The notes under the pieces were generated by a model that saw nothing but the letters and a program-made list of their open reading frames with translations, was not told the DNA's origin and did not search any database. Shown here piece by piece: positions 41,822 through 51,233 of a stretch of 64,000 bases of DNA. The translations under genes and the position numbers were made by a program. Origin of the DNA: Novosphingobium ovatum (GTDB lineage: Bacteria; Pseudomonadota; Alphaproteobacteria; Sphingomonadales; Sphingomonadaceae); NCBI RefSeq assembly GCF_009909235.1, contig NZ_JAAAPO010000002.1:310001-374000 (forward strand), given 5' to 3'. The first letter of the stretch is position 1, and each line of letters starts with the position of its first letter.

Positions 41822-42964
41822 ATGATCGAACCGAACAAGATCCCGACCCAGCCGGCCCAGCCCGAAGAATCGCACAACTCGTTGATCGAGCGCGCGATGC
41901 GGGCCTTTGACCGCCAGCAGTTCGTGCCGCCCAGCGCGCCCAGCGAATTGCTGCCGCCCTCGCTGACGCCGCAGGCCCAACCGCCTGTGGCCCAGCCCGA
42001 GGCCCCCGCGCCGCAGGCATACGCTCCGGCTCCGGCTCCGCAGGCTTATGCCCCGGCGCCCCAGCCTGCCCCGCAGGCCTATGCGCCGCAGCCTGCCCCG
42101 CAGGCCTATGCGCCCCAGCCCGCGCCCGCGCCGATGATGCAGCCGCCGGTGGCCCCGCCCGCCTATGCCCAGCAGCCGGCCTATGCGCCGCAGCCGGGCT
42201 ACGCGCCGCAGGCTCCCGCCTATGCGCAGCAGGCCTTCCACCGCATCAACCATCAGCGTCTGGCCGAAGAAGGCATGCCCGCACCGGGTTCTGCCGCCAA
42301 CGCCCAGACCGAAGAGTTCCGCATCGTCAAGCGCGCCTTGTTGCAGAACGCCGAAGACCTGCGCCGTCAGGGCGCGGGCACCACGGCCAACCGCATCATG
42401 GTAACCTCGGCCCATCCGGGTGAGGGCAAGACCTATTGCGCGATCAGCCTGGCGCTGTCGATCGCGGCGGAAAAGGACGTCGAGGTGCTGCTGGTCGATC
42501 TCGACATGGCGCGCTACTCGGTGCTCTCGACGCTGGGCCTGCCCAATGGTCCGGGCCTGATCGACGCGATTGCCGATCCGCGTGCCGATGTGCGCAACTT
42601 TGTCATGGCTACCGACATGCCGGGCCTTTCGGTGCTGTCGGGCGGGCGTCCGACCGCGTCGGATGCCGAATATCTGGCCTCGGCCCGTGCGGGCGCGGTG
42701 CTGGATCAGCTGCTGGCGGACAAGCCGAACCGGATCATCCTGTTCGACACCCCCCCGGCGCTGGCCGCCTCGCTGCCGGCCGAAGTGGCCAAGCAGGCGG
42801 GTCAGGTTGTGCTGGTGGTGCTGGCCGACAAGACCAACGGCAGCGCGGTGCAGGATGCCGCCTCGCTGTTGTCGGCCTGTCCCAACGTACAATTGCTGCT
42901 CAATGCCGTGCAGTTCAGCCCCAGCGGTCGCCGCTTTGGCAACTATCACGGTTATCGCGGGTAA
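41822..42964 (+). CDS. Tyrosine autokinase (BY-kinase), XrtA system-associated
   Basis: Cytoplasmic bacterial tyrosine kinase of 380 residues that partners the chain-length determinant. The kinase half has Walker A 'SAHPGEGKTYCA' near residue 197, a Walker A'-like 'LLVDLDMARYS' and Walker B 'IILFDTPPAL'. The A' motif lacks the usual D-x-D-x-R-x-P form. The C-terminus has two tyrosines ('GNYHGYRG') that could be autophosphorylated. Residues ~45-140 are a low-complexity Pro/Ala/Gln/Tyr linker with many 'PQAYAP' units, also possible phosphorylation sites. GAGGAGG precedes the start. Confidence 0.87.
   Translation: MIEPNKIPTQPAQPEESHNSLIERAMRAFDRQQFVPPSAPSELLPPSLTPQAQPPVAQPEAPAPQAYAPAPAPQAYAPAPQPAPQAYAPQPAPQAYAPQPAPAPMMQPPVAPPAYAQQPAYAPQPGYAPQAPAYAQQAFHRINHQRLAEEGMPAPGSAANAQTEEFRIVKRALLQNAEDLRRQGAGTTANRIMVTSAHPGEGKTYCAISLALSIAAEKDVEVLLVDLDMARYSVLSTLGLPNGPGLIDAIADPRADVRNFVMATDMPGLSVLSGGRPTASDAEYLASARAGAVLDQLLADKPNRIILFDTPPALAASLPAEVAKQAGQVVLVVLADKTNGSAVQDAASLLSACPNVQLLLNAVQFSPSGRRFGNYHGYRG
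42000..42240 (+). repeat. Pro-Ala-Gln-Tyr repeat tract within the kinase gene
   Basis: Short in-frame repeats encoding PQAYAP-like units, with a nearly exact duplication around 42064-42120. Such tracts can change in length by slippage. Confidence 0.7.
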
Positions 42965-42969
42965 GGATC

Positions 42970-45039
42970 ATGCGGGTGATGACCCAAAAAGCACACAATA
43001 TGCAGCGCGGTGGCCGGGGTCTTGGCCACTCCACCGCGCTGGCGGCGGCTCTGGCGGTGGTGGGGCTGTTCGGCCCTGTCGCCCCGGCGCTGGCACAGCC
43101 GACGGCGGCCACCTCGACGGGCACCGTGGGCAATGTGCTTGCCTATCAGGCCATCACCCCGGATCTGTCGATCCGTGATCTGCAACCGTCCCTGACGGGC
43201 GATGATGGCTCGCACCGCGATGTCACCGGCCAGACCACGACGATCACCAATCCCGACCCCTATCAGGCGTACACCTATGACGTGGACGTCACCTATTCGC
43301 AGGTCGATCCCAATACATCGGCCCGCAGCGGCACCCGCCGCGAAGGCCCGCAGTCGCGCAGCCGCTATTACGGCTCTGCCTTCAGCGGCCAGAATTCCGA
43401 TCTGACCGGCGCAGAAACCACCAGCGACGAGGAATTCCGCTCGACCCGCGGCAAGGGCAGCCTGCGTTCGCGCCGTCTGGGCGTGTTCGACCAGGGCACC
43501 GCCGACAAGCGCCGCTTCTCGGTCAAGCCTTATATCGACGCATCGCAGGTGGTGCAGGCATTCCTGACGCCCGACGCTGATGTCATCACCTATTCGGTGC
43601 TGGCCGCGGGCGCGGATGCGACGATCAACGGCCGCAACAATCAAGGCGTGATCTCGGCGCGCTATGAACGGCGCATCGGCTGGAACCGCAAGGATGACGG
43701 CAACGGCATCACCGGCATCGCCCGCCTGTCGTCCTCGCTGGTGCCTGATACGCTGCGCATGGACTATGGCGCCTATGCCAACCGCACCTATGCCACGGCC
43801 AATGGCGCGGCCTTTGGCGCCAGCGGCGCGCGGTCCGACACGCTGACGCAGATTTATTCGCTCTATGCCGGGCCAACGTTCACCACCCAGACCGGGGCGG
43901 TGGCGATCACCGGGCATTACCACGCCGGCTATACGGCGGTGGATTCGGGCTCGACCGTCAGTTCCGGCCTGTCGACCAGCACCACCGACATTCTGGCCCA
44001 CAGCACCGTGCAGGACGCCCGTCTGGCGATCGGTACGCGCGCGGGTGATGCGCTGCCGGTGGGTCTGGGTCTGGACGGCGGCTTCTATCAGGAAGACGTC
44101 TCGAACCTGGATCAGCGCGTGGCCGACCGCCACATCCGTGCAGAAATCAGCATCCCTGTGGGGGCAGATGTCGCGCTGGTCGGCGGCGCGGGCTATGAAA
44201 GCACGCAGGTGTCCAGCCGCAACGCCGTCACTGACAGCAGCGGGGCGATCGTGCGCGATGCCAATGGCCGCATGCAGACCGACTATTCGCAGCCGCGCTA
44301 TCTGGCGTTCGACAGCGAAGGGTTGATCTGGGACGCGGGCGTTGTCTGGCGCCCCTCCAGCCGCACCAATTTCGAAGCCCATGTCGGCCGCCGCTATGGC
44401 GAGGTGGGCGTCTATGGCTTCTTCAACTATCAGCCGGACGAGCGCCACGCCTTCAACGTGGTGGTTTATGACGGCATCACCGGCTTTGGCGGGTCGTTGA
44501 CCAATTCGCTGTTCAACATGCCCACCCAGTTCACCACGGTGCGCGATGCGATCACCGGCAACCTGACCTCCTGCGTCTCCTCGATGCAGGGCGGCAACTG
44601 TCTGGCGGGCGCGCTGGGCTCGGTCAACTCGACGCTGTATCGCGGGCGGGGTGTGTCGCTGTCCTATGGTCTGGATCTGGGCCGCTGGCGCACGGGTCTG
44701 GGCGCGGGCTATGACCGCCGCCGCTATATCACCTCGGCACAGACCGTGCTGGCCGGCATCAATGGCAAGACCGACCAGTATTACTGGGTCGCCGCCTATT
44801 TCGGCGGGCGTCTGTCGGAACGGTCGATCTTTGACGCGACGCTGGATGCGTATCACTACAAGAGCGGCCTGACCACGAACAGCGACATGAACGCGATCCG
44901 TGCGGTGGCTTTGTACCAATACTATCTCTCGCGCCATCTGACGGCTTCGGCGTCTCTGGCCATCGACGGCATCATGCGGCAGGACGTGCAGGACGCATGG
45001 AGCACGTCTGGCTCGGTCGGTATGCGCTACACTTTCTGA
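42970..45039 (+). CDS. Outer-membrane beta-barrel protein of the XrtA/EPS locus
   Basis: A 689-residue exported protein in the position and with the layout of the PEP-CTERM-system outer-membrane protein family. A signal peptide ('LAAALAVVGLFGPVAPALAQ') is followed by a disordered section (residues 60-170) and a barrel of alternating strands ending with Phe ('SGSVGMRYTF'), the usual outer-membrane assembly signal. It is likely the secretion pore or anchor for the polysaccharide. Start is ATG 42970 or 42979; AAGGA is two and eleven bases away, so the choice is open. Confidence 0.8.
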   Translation: MRVMTQKAHNMQRGGRGLGHSTALAAALAVVGLFGPVAPALAQPTAATSTGTVGNVLAYQAITPDLSIRDLQPSLTGDDGSHRDVTGQTTTITNPDPYQAYTYDVDVTYSQVDPNTSARSGTRREGPQSRSRYYGSAFSGQNSDLTGAETTSDEEFRSTRGKGSLRSRRLGVFDQGTADKRRFSVKPYIDASQVVQAFLTPDADVITYSVLAAGADATINGRNNQGVISARYERRIGWNRKDDGNGITGIARLSSSLVPDTLRMDYGAYANRTYATANGAAFGASGARSDTLTQIYSLYAGPTFTTQTGAVAITGHYHAGYTAVDSGSTVSSGLSTSTTDILAHSTVQDARLAIGTRAGDALPVGLGLDGGFYQEDVSNLDQRVADRHIRAEISIPVGADVALVGGAGYESTQVSSRNAVTDSSGAIVRDANGRMQTDYSQPRYLAFDSEGLIWDAGVVWRPSSRTNFEAHVGRRYGEVGVYGFFNYQPDERHAFNVVVYDGITGFGGSLTNSLFNMPTQFTTVRDAITGNLTSCVSSMQGGNCLAGALGSVNSTLYRGRGVSLSYGLDLGRWRTGLGAGYDRRRYITSAQTVLAGINGKTDQYYWVAAYFGGRLSERSIFDATLDAYHYKSGLTTNSDMNAIRAVALYQYYLSRHLTASASLAIDGIMRQDVQDAWSTSGSVGMRYTF

Positions 45040-45061
45040 TCCCCTTGGGGAGGGCATTGCA

Positions 45062-46252
45062 ATGTTTGATGATTTCTATGGTTTCAGCGGTCGTCCGTTC
45101 CAGCTCACCCCGGACCCGGCGTTCTATTTCGAGAGCCTGACGCACCGCAAGGCGCTGTCCTATCTCGGCTATGGTCTGGCGCAGGGCGAGGGCTTCATCG
45201 TCATCACCGGCGAGGTGGGCGCGGGCAAGTCGACGCTGGTGGCGCATCTGATGGCCACCATCGACCGGCTGCGCCTGACCGCCGCGCAGATCGTCACCAG
45301 CAAGCTGGATGGCGAGGAACTGGTGCATGTGGTGGCGCAGGCCTTTGGCCTGTCGATCGCCTCACATGACAAGGCCACCGCGCTGGGCGCCATCGAGGCC
45401 TTCCTGCACGAGGAGGCCCGCGCCGGCCGCCGCTGCCTGCTGGTGGTCGACGAAAGCCAGAATTTGGCCATCGACGCGCTCGAAGAGTTGCGGATGCTGT
45501 CAAACTTCCAATTGGGCAGCCAGCCCCTGTTGCAGATCCTGCTGCTGGGCCAGCCCGAATTCCGCGACAGCATTCAGGGCCACCCCGGCCTTGAACAGCT
45601 GCGTCAGCGCGTCATCGCCGCCCATCACCTGGAGGCGATGGAGCCGGGCGAGGTCGAGCCCTATATCCTGCACCGCCTGCGCAAGGTGGGTTGGGACGGC
45701 AACCCGGCCTTTGACCAGCGCGTCTTTGCCGAGTTGCACAAGGCATCGGCGGGCGTGCCGCGCCGCATCAACCAGATCGTCAACCGCCTGCTGATCCTTG
45801 GCGCGGTCGAACAGCGCAAGCGGATCGATGGCGTCATGCTGGCGCAGGTGCTGGCCGAACTGACCGCCGATGGTGGCTTGCAACTGGCCCCGCCGCCCGC
45901 GCCTGCCGCCGGTGTGGCCGCGCCGGTGTCGCTGGCCGCTGTGCCCGACGCGCCCGCGCCCACCACCCGCGCGCAAGTTGGGGCGGCCAGCATGGCCAGC
46001 TTTGAATCCGCGCTGGCCGAACGCGACATGCAGATCGCCGAATTGCAACAGGCGGTGATCGAGCTGGCCAATCAGGACGAGGCCGCGCAGGCGTCCGGCG
46101 ATCCGGCCCACCGCGCCGCCATCGACGCGCTGCACGAGCGGCTGGCCGGGCTGGAAAGCCGCCTGATCGAACAGGACCGCACCATCCGCCACACGCTGAC
46201 CATGCTGATCGAATGGATCGAGCGTGAGGACGCGACCCGCGCGGCGGCCTGA
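45062..46252 (+). CDS. AAA ATPase of the XrtA/PEP-CTERM system (ExeA-like)
   Basis: Cytoplasmic ATPase of 396 residues in the ExeA/GspA-like group. The N-terminus 'MFDDFYGFSGRPFQLTPDPAFYF' is diagnostic (shown here across residues 1-23); Walker A is 'ITGEVGAGKSTLV', Walker B 'CLLVVDESQNL', and 'GQPEFRD', 'RVIAAHHLEAM' and 'GVPRRINQIVNRLL' are the sensor and arginine-finger regions. The C-terminal ~100 residues are Ala/Pro-rich, then a coiled coil (residues 320-370). It probably powers or organises envelope assembly of the export machine. Confidence 0.87.
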   Translation: MFDDFYGFSGRPFQLTPDPAFYFESLTHRKALSYLGYGLAQGEGFIVITGEVGAGKSTLVAHLMATIDRLRLTAAQIVTSKLDGEELVHVVAQAFGLSIASHDKATALGAIEAFLHEEARAGRRCLLVVDESQNLAIDALEELRMLSNFQLGSQPLLQILLLGQPEFRDSIQGHPGLEQLRQRVIAAHHLEAMEPGEVEPYILHRLRKVGWDGNPAFDQRVFAELHKASAGVPRRINQIVNRLLILGAVEQRKRIDGVMLAQVLAELTADGGLQLAPPPAPAAGVAAPVSLAAVPDAPAPTTRAQVGAASMASFESALAERDMQIAELQQAVIELANQDEAAQASGDPAHRAAIDALHERLAGLESRLIEQDRTIRHTLTMLIEWIEREDATRAAA

Positions 46253-46369
46253 GTGACCTGATCCCGGCGGGCGCGCATCCGTGCCGCCCGCTGCCTGATT
46301 TTCCCGGCCCGTGACGGGCAGAGCCATATGCCGGGGGCCAGGCGCACCGCCGCCCCCGCAGGAGCGACG

Positions 46370-47296
46370 ATGATGAAGCACGCCATCCCCCTGACCGAGG
46401 CGTCCACGCCCCTGAACGCCCCCGTCCGCAATGCCCCCGTCCGCAATGCCATGTCTGTCGATGTGGAGGACTATTTCCAGGTCGGCGCGTTTGAAAAGGT
46501 GGTCAGCCGTGACCAGTGGGATGATCTGCCCTGCCGGGTGGAGGCCAACACCGACCGGCTGATCGACCTGTTTGCGCAATTGGGGATCAGCGCGACCTTT
46601 TTCACGCTGGGCTGGGTGGCGGCGCGTTATCCGGCGCTGATGCGGCGGATTGTGGACGCGGGGCATGAACTGGCCAGCCACGGCTGGGACCACGCCCGCG
46701 TGTTCACCATGGACGCCCAGAGTTTTGCCGCCGACATCGACCGCGCCGCCCGCACGCTGGAGGACGCCAGCGGTCAGGCGATCAAGGGCTATCGCGCGCC
46801 CAGCTTCTCGATCGACGCGCGCACCCCTTGGGCGTTCGAGGTGCTGGCCGAACATGGCTATACCTATTCCAGCAGCGTCGCGCCCATCGCGCATGACCAT
46901 TACGGCTGGCGCGAGGCGCCGCGCTTTGCCTTTCGCCCTTTGCCTGATGCCGATCTGATCGAAATCCCCGTCACCACGGTGCAATGGGGCGCGCGGCGCA
47001 TGGCGGCGGGCGGGGGCGGGTTCTTCCGCGTGTTGCCTCAGGCGTTCAGCCATTGGGCGATTGACCGGGTGAACCATGTCGATGGGCGTCCGGCGATTTT
47101 CTATTTCCACCCGTGGGAAGTCGACGAAAACCAGCCCCGCATTCCCGGAGCCCCGCTGCGTTCGCGCCTGCGCCATTATACAAATATTGACCGTATGGAG
47201 GCTAAGCTGCGCAAATTGATCGAGACTTATGCGTGGGGGCGTATGGACGAGTTGGTAAAGCGGGAAACCGCGTTGGCGCAGGTGTGGCGGGCATGA
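46370..47296 (+). CDS. Polysaccharide deacetylase, XrtA system
   Basis: Carbohydrate esterase family 4 (NodB-like) enzyme of 308 residues that de-N-acetylates the polymer or its precursor. Motif 1 is 'SVDVEDYFQV', the metal-binding motif 2 is 'ELASHGWDHARV', motif 3 'GYRAPSFSID', and the C-terminal catalytic His lies in 'FYFHPWEVD'. It has no signal peptide. ATG 46370 has AGGAG six bases upstream. A 15-base tandem duplication near the start (46418-46447) gives APVRN-APVRN. Its stop overlaps the FemAB gene (ATGA). Confidence 0.9.
   Translation: MMKHAIPLTEASTPLNAPVRNAPVRNAMSVDVEDYFQVGAFEKVVSRDQWDDLPCRVEANTDRLIDLFAQLGISATFFTLGWVAARYPALMRRIVDAGHELASHGWDHARVFTMDAQSFAADIDRAARTLEDASGQAIKGYRAPSFSIDARTPWAFEVLAEHGYTYSSSVAPIAHDHYGWREAPRFAFRPLPDADLIEIPVTTVQWGARRMAAGGGGFFRVLPQAFSHWAIDRVNHVDGRPAIFYFHPWEVDENQPRIPGAPLRSRLRHYTNIDRMEAKLRKLIETYAWGRMDELVKRETALAQVWRA
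46418..46447 (+). repeat. 15-base tandem duplication in deacetylase N-terminus
   Basis: GCCCCCGTCCGCAAT is repeated exactly twice in frame, in the non-conserved N-terminal extension. Confidence 0.8.
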
Positions 47297-48393
47297 ACGC
47301 GCCTTTCCCGTTTGACACGGTGATTGCCGCTCGCCTGGCCGCACCGATGGTGCGTCTGGCGCGGCTGGATGATGCGGACGAATGCGCCGCGATTGACGAT
47401 TTTGTCGCCCGCAACGCCGAAGGCACGCCATTCCACCGTCCCGTGTGGATCAAGGCGGTGGCCGCCAGCACGGGCAACCCGGCCGCTGGCATTGTCGCCC
47501 TGCGAGAAGGCGTGATTGTCGGCTGGTTGCCATTGAACGCCATCCATTCGCCGATCTTTGGCCGGTTGCTGGCCTCCAGCGGCTTTGCCGTGGGCGGGGG
47601 CGTGCTGGTGGCGCCGGGCGAATGCGCCACGCCCCTGTTTGCCGCCGCCGAGGAAATGGCCGTGCGCCACGCCTGTGCCAGCGCCGAATTGCGCGGCGGG
47701 CCGTTGCCCGATGGGCGCGAGGGCTGGACGATCAAGACGCAGAGCCATTGCGGTTTCATCCGCCCGCTGGCCGACAGCGACGAGGCCGAACTGAACGCCA
47801 TCCCGCGCAAACAGCGCGCCGAGGTGCGCAAGTCGCTGGCCAATCCGCTGGAGGTGAGCGTGGGCGTCAGCGAACGCGACCGCGCGGCCCATTACGCCGT
47901 CTATGCCGCCAGCGTGCGCAATCTGGGTACGCCGGTGTTCCCGCGCGCGCTGTTTGACGCGATGCTGGACGGGTTTGGCGATGACGCGGATATCCTGACC
48001 GTCTGGCACGAAGGCGTGCCGGTCTCCAGCGTGCTGTCGATCTATCACGGCGGGGCGGTGATGCCCTATTGGGGAGGCGGCATATGGGACGCGCGGCGGC
48101 TGCGGGCCAATGACCGGATGTATTACGCCCTGATGCTGCACGCGCGCGCGCGCGGCTGCACCCATTTCGACTTTGGCCGGTCAAAGACCCATTCGGGGCC
48201 CTATGACTTCAAGCGCAACTGGGGGTTTGAACCCGCGCCGTTGTCCTATGGCGTCTATACCGCGCCCGGCGCGCCCAAGCGTGATGCCGATCCCACCAGC
48301 AGCGGCAATTCGCGGCTGGTCGAGATCTGGAAGAAGCTGCCTTTGCCAGTGGCGACCATGATCGGGCCGTGGATCGCGCGGGGGCTGGGGTGA
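47293..48393 (+). CDS. FemAB-family protein, XrtA/PEP-CTERM system-associated
   Basis: A 366-residue double-GNAT protein related to FemA/FemB aminoacyl transferases. The N-terminal GNAT half includes 'NAEGTPFHRPVWIKAV' and 'ALREGVIVGWLPLNAIHSPIFGRLLASS' (residues ~60-100); the second half shows 'VPVSSVLSIYHGGAVMPYWGGG' and 'FDFGRSKTHSGPYDFKRNWGFEP', the family's best-conserved block. It probably attaches an amino acid or acyl group to the exported polymer. It begins and ends with four-base overlaps (ATGA, GTGA). Confidence 0.88.
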   Translation: MNAPFPFDTVIAARLAAPMVRLARLDDADECAAIDDFVARNAEGTPFHRPVWIKAVAASTGNPAAGIVALREGVIVGWLPLNAIHSPIFGRLLASSGFAVGGGVLVAPGECATPLFAAAEEMAVRHACASAELRGGPLPDGREGWTIKTQSHCGFIRPLADSDEAELNAIPRKQRAEVRKSLANPLEVSVGVSERDRAAHYAVYAASVRNLGTPVFPRALFDAMLDGFGDDADILTVWHEGVPVSSVLSIYHGGAVMPYWGGGIWDARRLRANDRMYYALMLHARARGCTHFDFGRSKTHSGPYDFKRNWGFEPAPLSYGVYTAPGAPKRDADPTSSGNSRLVEIWKKLPLPVATMIGPWIARGLG

Positions 48394-49631
48394 GCGCCAA
48401 GGACATCCTGTTCCTGGCGCATCGCATTCCGTTTCCGCCCGATCGCGGGGACAAGATCCGTTCGCACCATATCCTGCGCCGTCTGGCGCGGATGGCGCCG
48501 GTGCATGTCGCCTGTTTCGCCGATGATCAGCACGACATGGCCGAAGAGGTCGAACTGGCCGCGATGGCGCATTCCTATCGTCTGGTCACCCGGTCAAAGC
48601 CGCTGGCGGTGGCGGGCATGCAGGCACTGTGGCGCCGCGCGCCGATCAGCCTGACCGCTTTCCACGATCCGCAACTGGCGCGTTATGTGCGCGATTTGGT
48701 GGACAGTGGCCGGATCGGGGCGATCTATGTCTTTTCGGGGCAGATGGGCCAATATGTGCCCGCAGGCTTTACCGGGCGGGTGGTCATGGATTTCGTCGAC
48801 GTTGATTCGGCCAAATTCGATGCCTATGCGCTGGAACGGTCGGGGCTGATGGGCCATGCGTACAAGCGCGAAGGCCGCCTGTTGCGCGCCGAGGAAGCGC
48901 GGTTGGCCGCGCGCGCCGATGTCAGCCTGTTGATCACCGAGGCCGAGGCCGCCCTGTTCCGTCAACGCTTGCCTCATGACGTGGCGGCGGTGGCCGATGT
49001 GCGGGTGCTGGGCAATGGCATCGATGCCGATCATTTCGATCCGATGTCCGTCCGTCCGGTGGGCGCCTTGCGGGATATGCCGGGGCCGCGCTTCATCTTT
49101 ACCGGCCAGATGGATTACCCGCCCAACGTGGCCGCCGTGCTGCGGGTGGCGCAACGGATCCTGCCACAGATCCGCCGCGAATTGCCCGAGGCGACATTCC
49201 ACATCGTTGGCCGCGCTCCTACCGAGGAGGTGACGGCGCTGGATGGGCGCGATGGCGTGCATGTCTGGGGCCGGGTGGACGACATCCGCCAATGGCTGCG
49301 GGCCAGCGATATTGCGCTGGTGCCGCTGGAAATCGCGCGCGGCGTCCAGAACAAGGTGCTGGAGGCGATGGCGATGGAGCTGCCGGTGGTGGTATCCAGC
49401 GCCGCGGCCACCGGTATTCCGGCGCAGCCGGGTGTGCATCTGGCGGTGGCCGACCATGACGAAGATCTGGCGCGGCTGGCCGTGGCGCTGGTGCGCGATC
49501 CACGCCGGGCGGCCACCATGGGCGTGACGGCGCGACGGTTGGTGGTCGATCGGCAAAGCTGGCAGGGCGCGCTGATGCCGCTGGCGCAGATCATGGCGCC
49601 ATCGGCCTTCCATCCGCGCGACGATGGCTGA
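48390..49631 (+). CDS. Glycosyltransferase, PEP-CTERM/XrtA system (GT4-like)
   Basis: GT-B-fold glycosyltransferase of 413 residues. The N-terminus 'ILFLAHRIPFPPDRGDKIRSHHIL' region identifies the exosortase-associated group; the nucleotide-sugar site is in 'RFIFTGQMDYPPNV' and 'VPLEIARGVQNKVLEAMAMELPVV', with the Glu of the E-x7-E-type motif. It adds a sugar during polymer synthesis on the cytoplasmic face. The start is GTG 48390, inside the FemAB stop (GTGA). Confidence 0.88.
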   Translation: MSAKDILFLAHRIPFPPDRGDKIRSHHILRRLARMAPVHVACFADDQHDMAEEVELAAMAHSYRLVTRSKPLAVAGMQALWRRAPISLTAFHDPQLARYVRDLVDSGRIGAIYVFSGQMGQYVPAGFTGRVVMDFVDVDSAKFDAYALERSGLMGHAYKREGRLLRAEEARLAARADVSLLITEAEAALFRQRLPHDVAAVADVRVLGNGIDADHFDPMSVRPVGALRDMPGPRFIFTGQMDYPPNVAAVLRVAQRILPQIRRELPEATFHIVGRAPTEEVTALDGRDGVHVWGRVDDIRQWLRASDIALVPLEIARGVQNKVLEAMAMELPVVVSSAAATGIPAQPGVHLAVADHDEDLARLAVALVRDPRRAATMGVTARRLVVDRQSWQGALMPLAQIMAPSAFHPRDDG

Positions 49632-51231
49632 CCGCTGGCCTGCCATGGGCGCTCAGGCCTTGCCCGCGCGGGCGGGGGGGCTGCCCGAGGAATGGCGCGC
49701 GCCGCTGGTGCAACTGGCGGCGGTATGGGCCGGGCTGATCGCGCTGTTCTGGCCCGAATGGCGGGCGATGGCGCATCAATGGTGGGACAGTTCCACCTAT
49801 AACCACATCCTGATGGTCCCGGCGATCGTCGGCTGGCTGGTGGCGCAACGGTTGCCGGGCCTGTTCGCGCTGCGCGCTGCGGCGTGGGGGCCGGGGTTGG
49901 CGGGACTGGGGGCGGCGCTGGTGCTGTGGGTGCTGGGCGCCTTTGCCGGCTTTGCCCAGGTGACGCAGATCGCCGCTGTGGCGATGCTGATGATGGCGGT
50001 GCCGATGGTGCTGGGGCCGCGCGTGGCGGCGGGCGTGCTGTTTCCGTTGTGCTATATGGCCTTTCTGGTGCCCTTTGGCGACGAGCTGGTACCGCTGTTG
50101 CAGACCATCACCGCCCATATCACCATCGCTTTGGTGCATGTCAGCGCGATCCCGGCACAGATCGACGGGGTGTTCATCCATACCCCCGCCGGCCTGTTCG
50201 AAGTCGCCGAGGCGTGCAGCGGGGTCAAGTTTCTGGTGGCGATGACCGCCTTTGGCGCGCTGTGCGCGCATGTCTGCTTTCTGGACTGGCGGCGGCGGGC
50301 GGGGTTCATGGCGCTGTGCGTGGTGGTGCCGGTGCTGGCCAATGGCGTGCGGGCATGGGGCACGGTCTATGCCGCGCAGATCTGGGGCCGCGAGGTTGCG
50401 GGCGGGATTGACCATATCATCTATGGCTGGGTGTTCTTTGCCATTGTCATCGGGTTGATTTTGGCGGCGGGCTGGCGGTTTTTCGACCGGCCGGCGGGCG
50501 CGCCGATGCTGGATCTGGGGGCGGTGCAGGGCGCGCGGGTTCTGGATTGGGCCGAAGGCTTTGTTGTGGCGCCCACGCGAGTGCTGGTGGGCGCTGGCGC
50601 ACTGGCGCTGGCGGCGGTGGGCTGGGTGGCGGTGGCCGACCGGCTGAGCGCGGACATGCCCGATGCCATTACTCTGCCTGACGTGCCGGGATGGCGCCGG
50701 GAGGAGTACACGCCGCGCATCTGGTGGGAACCGCGCGCGACCGGCGCCGATCACCGCCTGCTGGGCCGCTATGCCGATGCGCAGGGCCATGTGGTCGACG
50801 TGTTCTATGGCCTGTACGCCGCACAGGGTCCGGGCAAAAAGGCGGGCGGCTTTGGCGAAGGGGCACTGACCCCCGACAGCAGCTGGTCATGGCGCAGCCC
50901 TGGCCCCGACATGGCCGACGCCAAGACCGACCTGTTGCTGGCGGGCGGCCCGACGATGCGTCTGGCGGCCACCACCTATCGCACCGGCGATCTGGCCACG
51001 GGCAGCAATCTGCGGCTGAAACTGGCCAATATCACCGATCGGCTGTTGCTGCGGCGGCGCTCGACGATGGTGCTGATCGTTTCGGCGGTGGAGCCGGGCG
51101 CGCGGGGCGAGGGGGGCATTACCCGCCCGGCGGCGGAATCGATCGCCGCGTTTAGGCAATCGACAGGTTTGATCGGCAATTGGATGGATGGGATCGCGCG
51201 GATCGGGCATGACCGGGCGACAGGGGACTGA
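49624..51231 (+). CDS. xrtA: Exosortase A fused to EpsI domain
   Basis: Membrane transpeptidase that recognises C-terminal PEP-CTERM signals and anchors or releases exported proteins. The 535-residue protein has about eight membrane spans (residues 25-285) with the catalytic Cys198 in 'EVAEACSGVKFL', Arg243 in 'ANGVRAWGTV' and His264 in 'GIDHIIYGWV'. After residue ~300 comes a ninth span and then a soluble EpsI domain ('LPDVPGWRREEYTPRIWWEP', 'ADAQGHVVDVFYGLYAAQ'), which in other bacteria is a separate protein. It overlaps the glycosyltransferase by eight bases; an ATG at 49645 is an alternative start. Confidence 0.93.
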   Translation: MADRWPAMGAQALPARAGGLPEEWRAPLVQLAAVWAGLIALFWPEWRAMAHQWWDSSTYNHILMVPAIVGWLVAQRLPGLFALRAAAWGPGLAGLGAALVLWVLGAFAGFAQVTQIAAVAMLMMAVPMVLGPRVAAGVLFPLCYMAFLVPFGDELVPLLQTITAHITIALVHVSAIPAQIDGVFIHTPAGLFEVAEACSGVKFLVAMTAFGALCAHVCFLDWRRRAGFMALCVVVPVLANGVRAWGTVYAAQIWGREVAGGIDHIIYGWVFFAIVIGLILAAGWRFFDRPAGAPMLDLGAVQGARVLDWAEGFVVAPTRVLVGAGALALAAVGWVAVADRLSADMPDAITLPDVPGWRREEYTPRIWWEPRATGADHRLLGRYADAQGHVVDVFYGLYAAQGPGKKAGGFGEGALTPDSSWSWRSPGPDMADAKTDLLLAGGPTMRLAATTYRTGDLATGSNLRLKLANITDRLLLRRRSTMVLIVSAVEPGARGEGGITRPAAESIAAFRQSTGLIGNWMDGIARIGHDRATGD

Positions 51232-51233
51232 AT

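Noticed and set aside
39610..41877. 755-codon minus-strand frame opposite the export and chain-length genes
   Set aside because: Antisense shadow; the plus-strand genes have signal peptide, membrane spans and ribosome-binding sites.
42000..42240. Possible CRISPR-like or intergenic repeats
   Set aside because: The repeats are in the reading frame of the tyrosine kinase and have no spacers.
42952..45057. 701-codon minus-strand frame opposite the outer-membrane protein gene
   Set aside because: No motifs and Arg/His-rich composition; the plus-strand frame has a signal peptide and a C-terminal Phe barrel signal.
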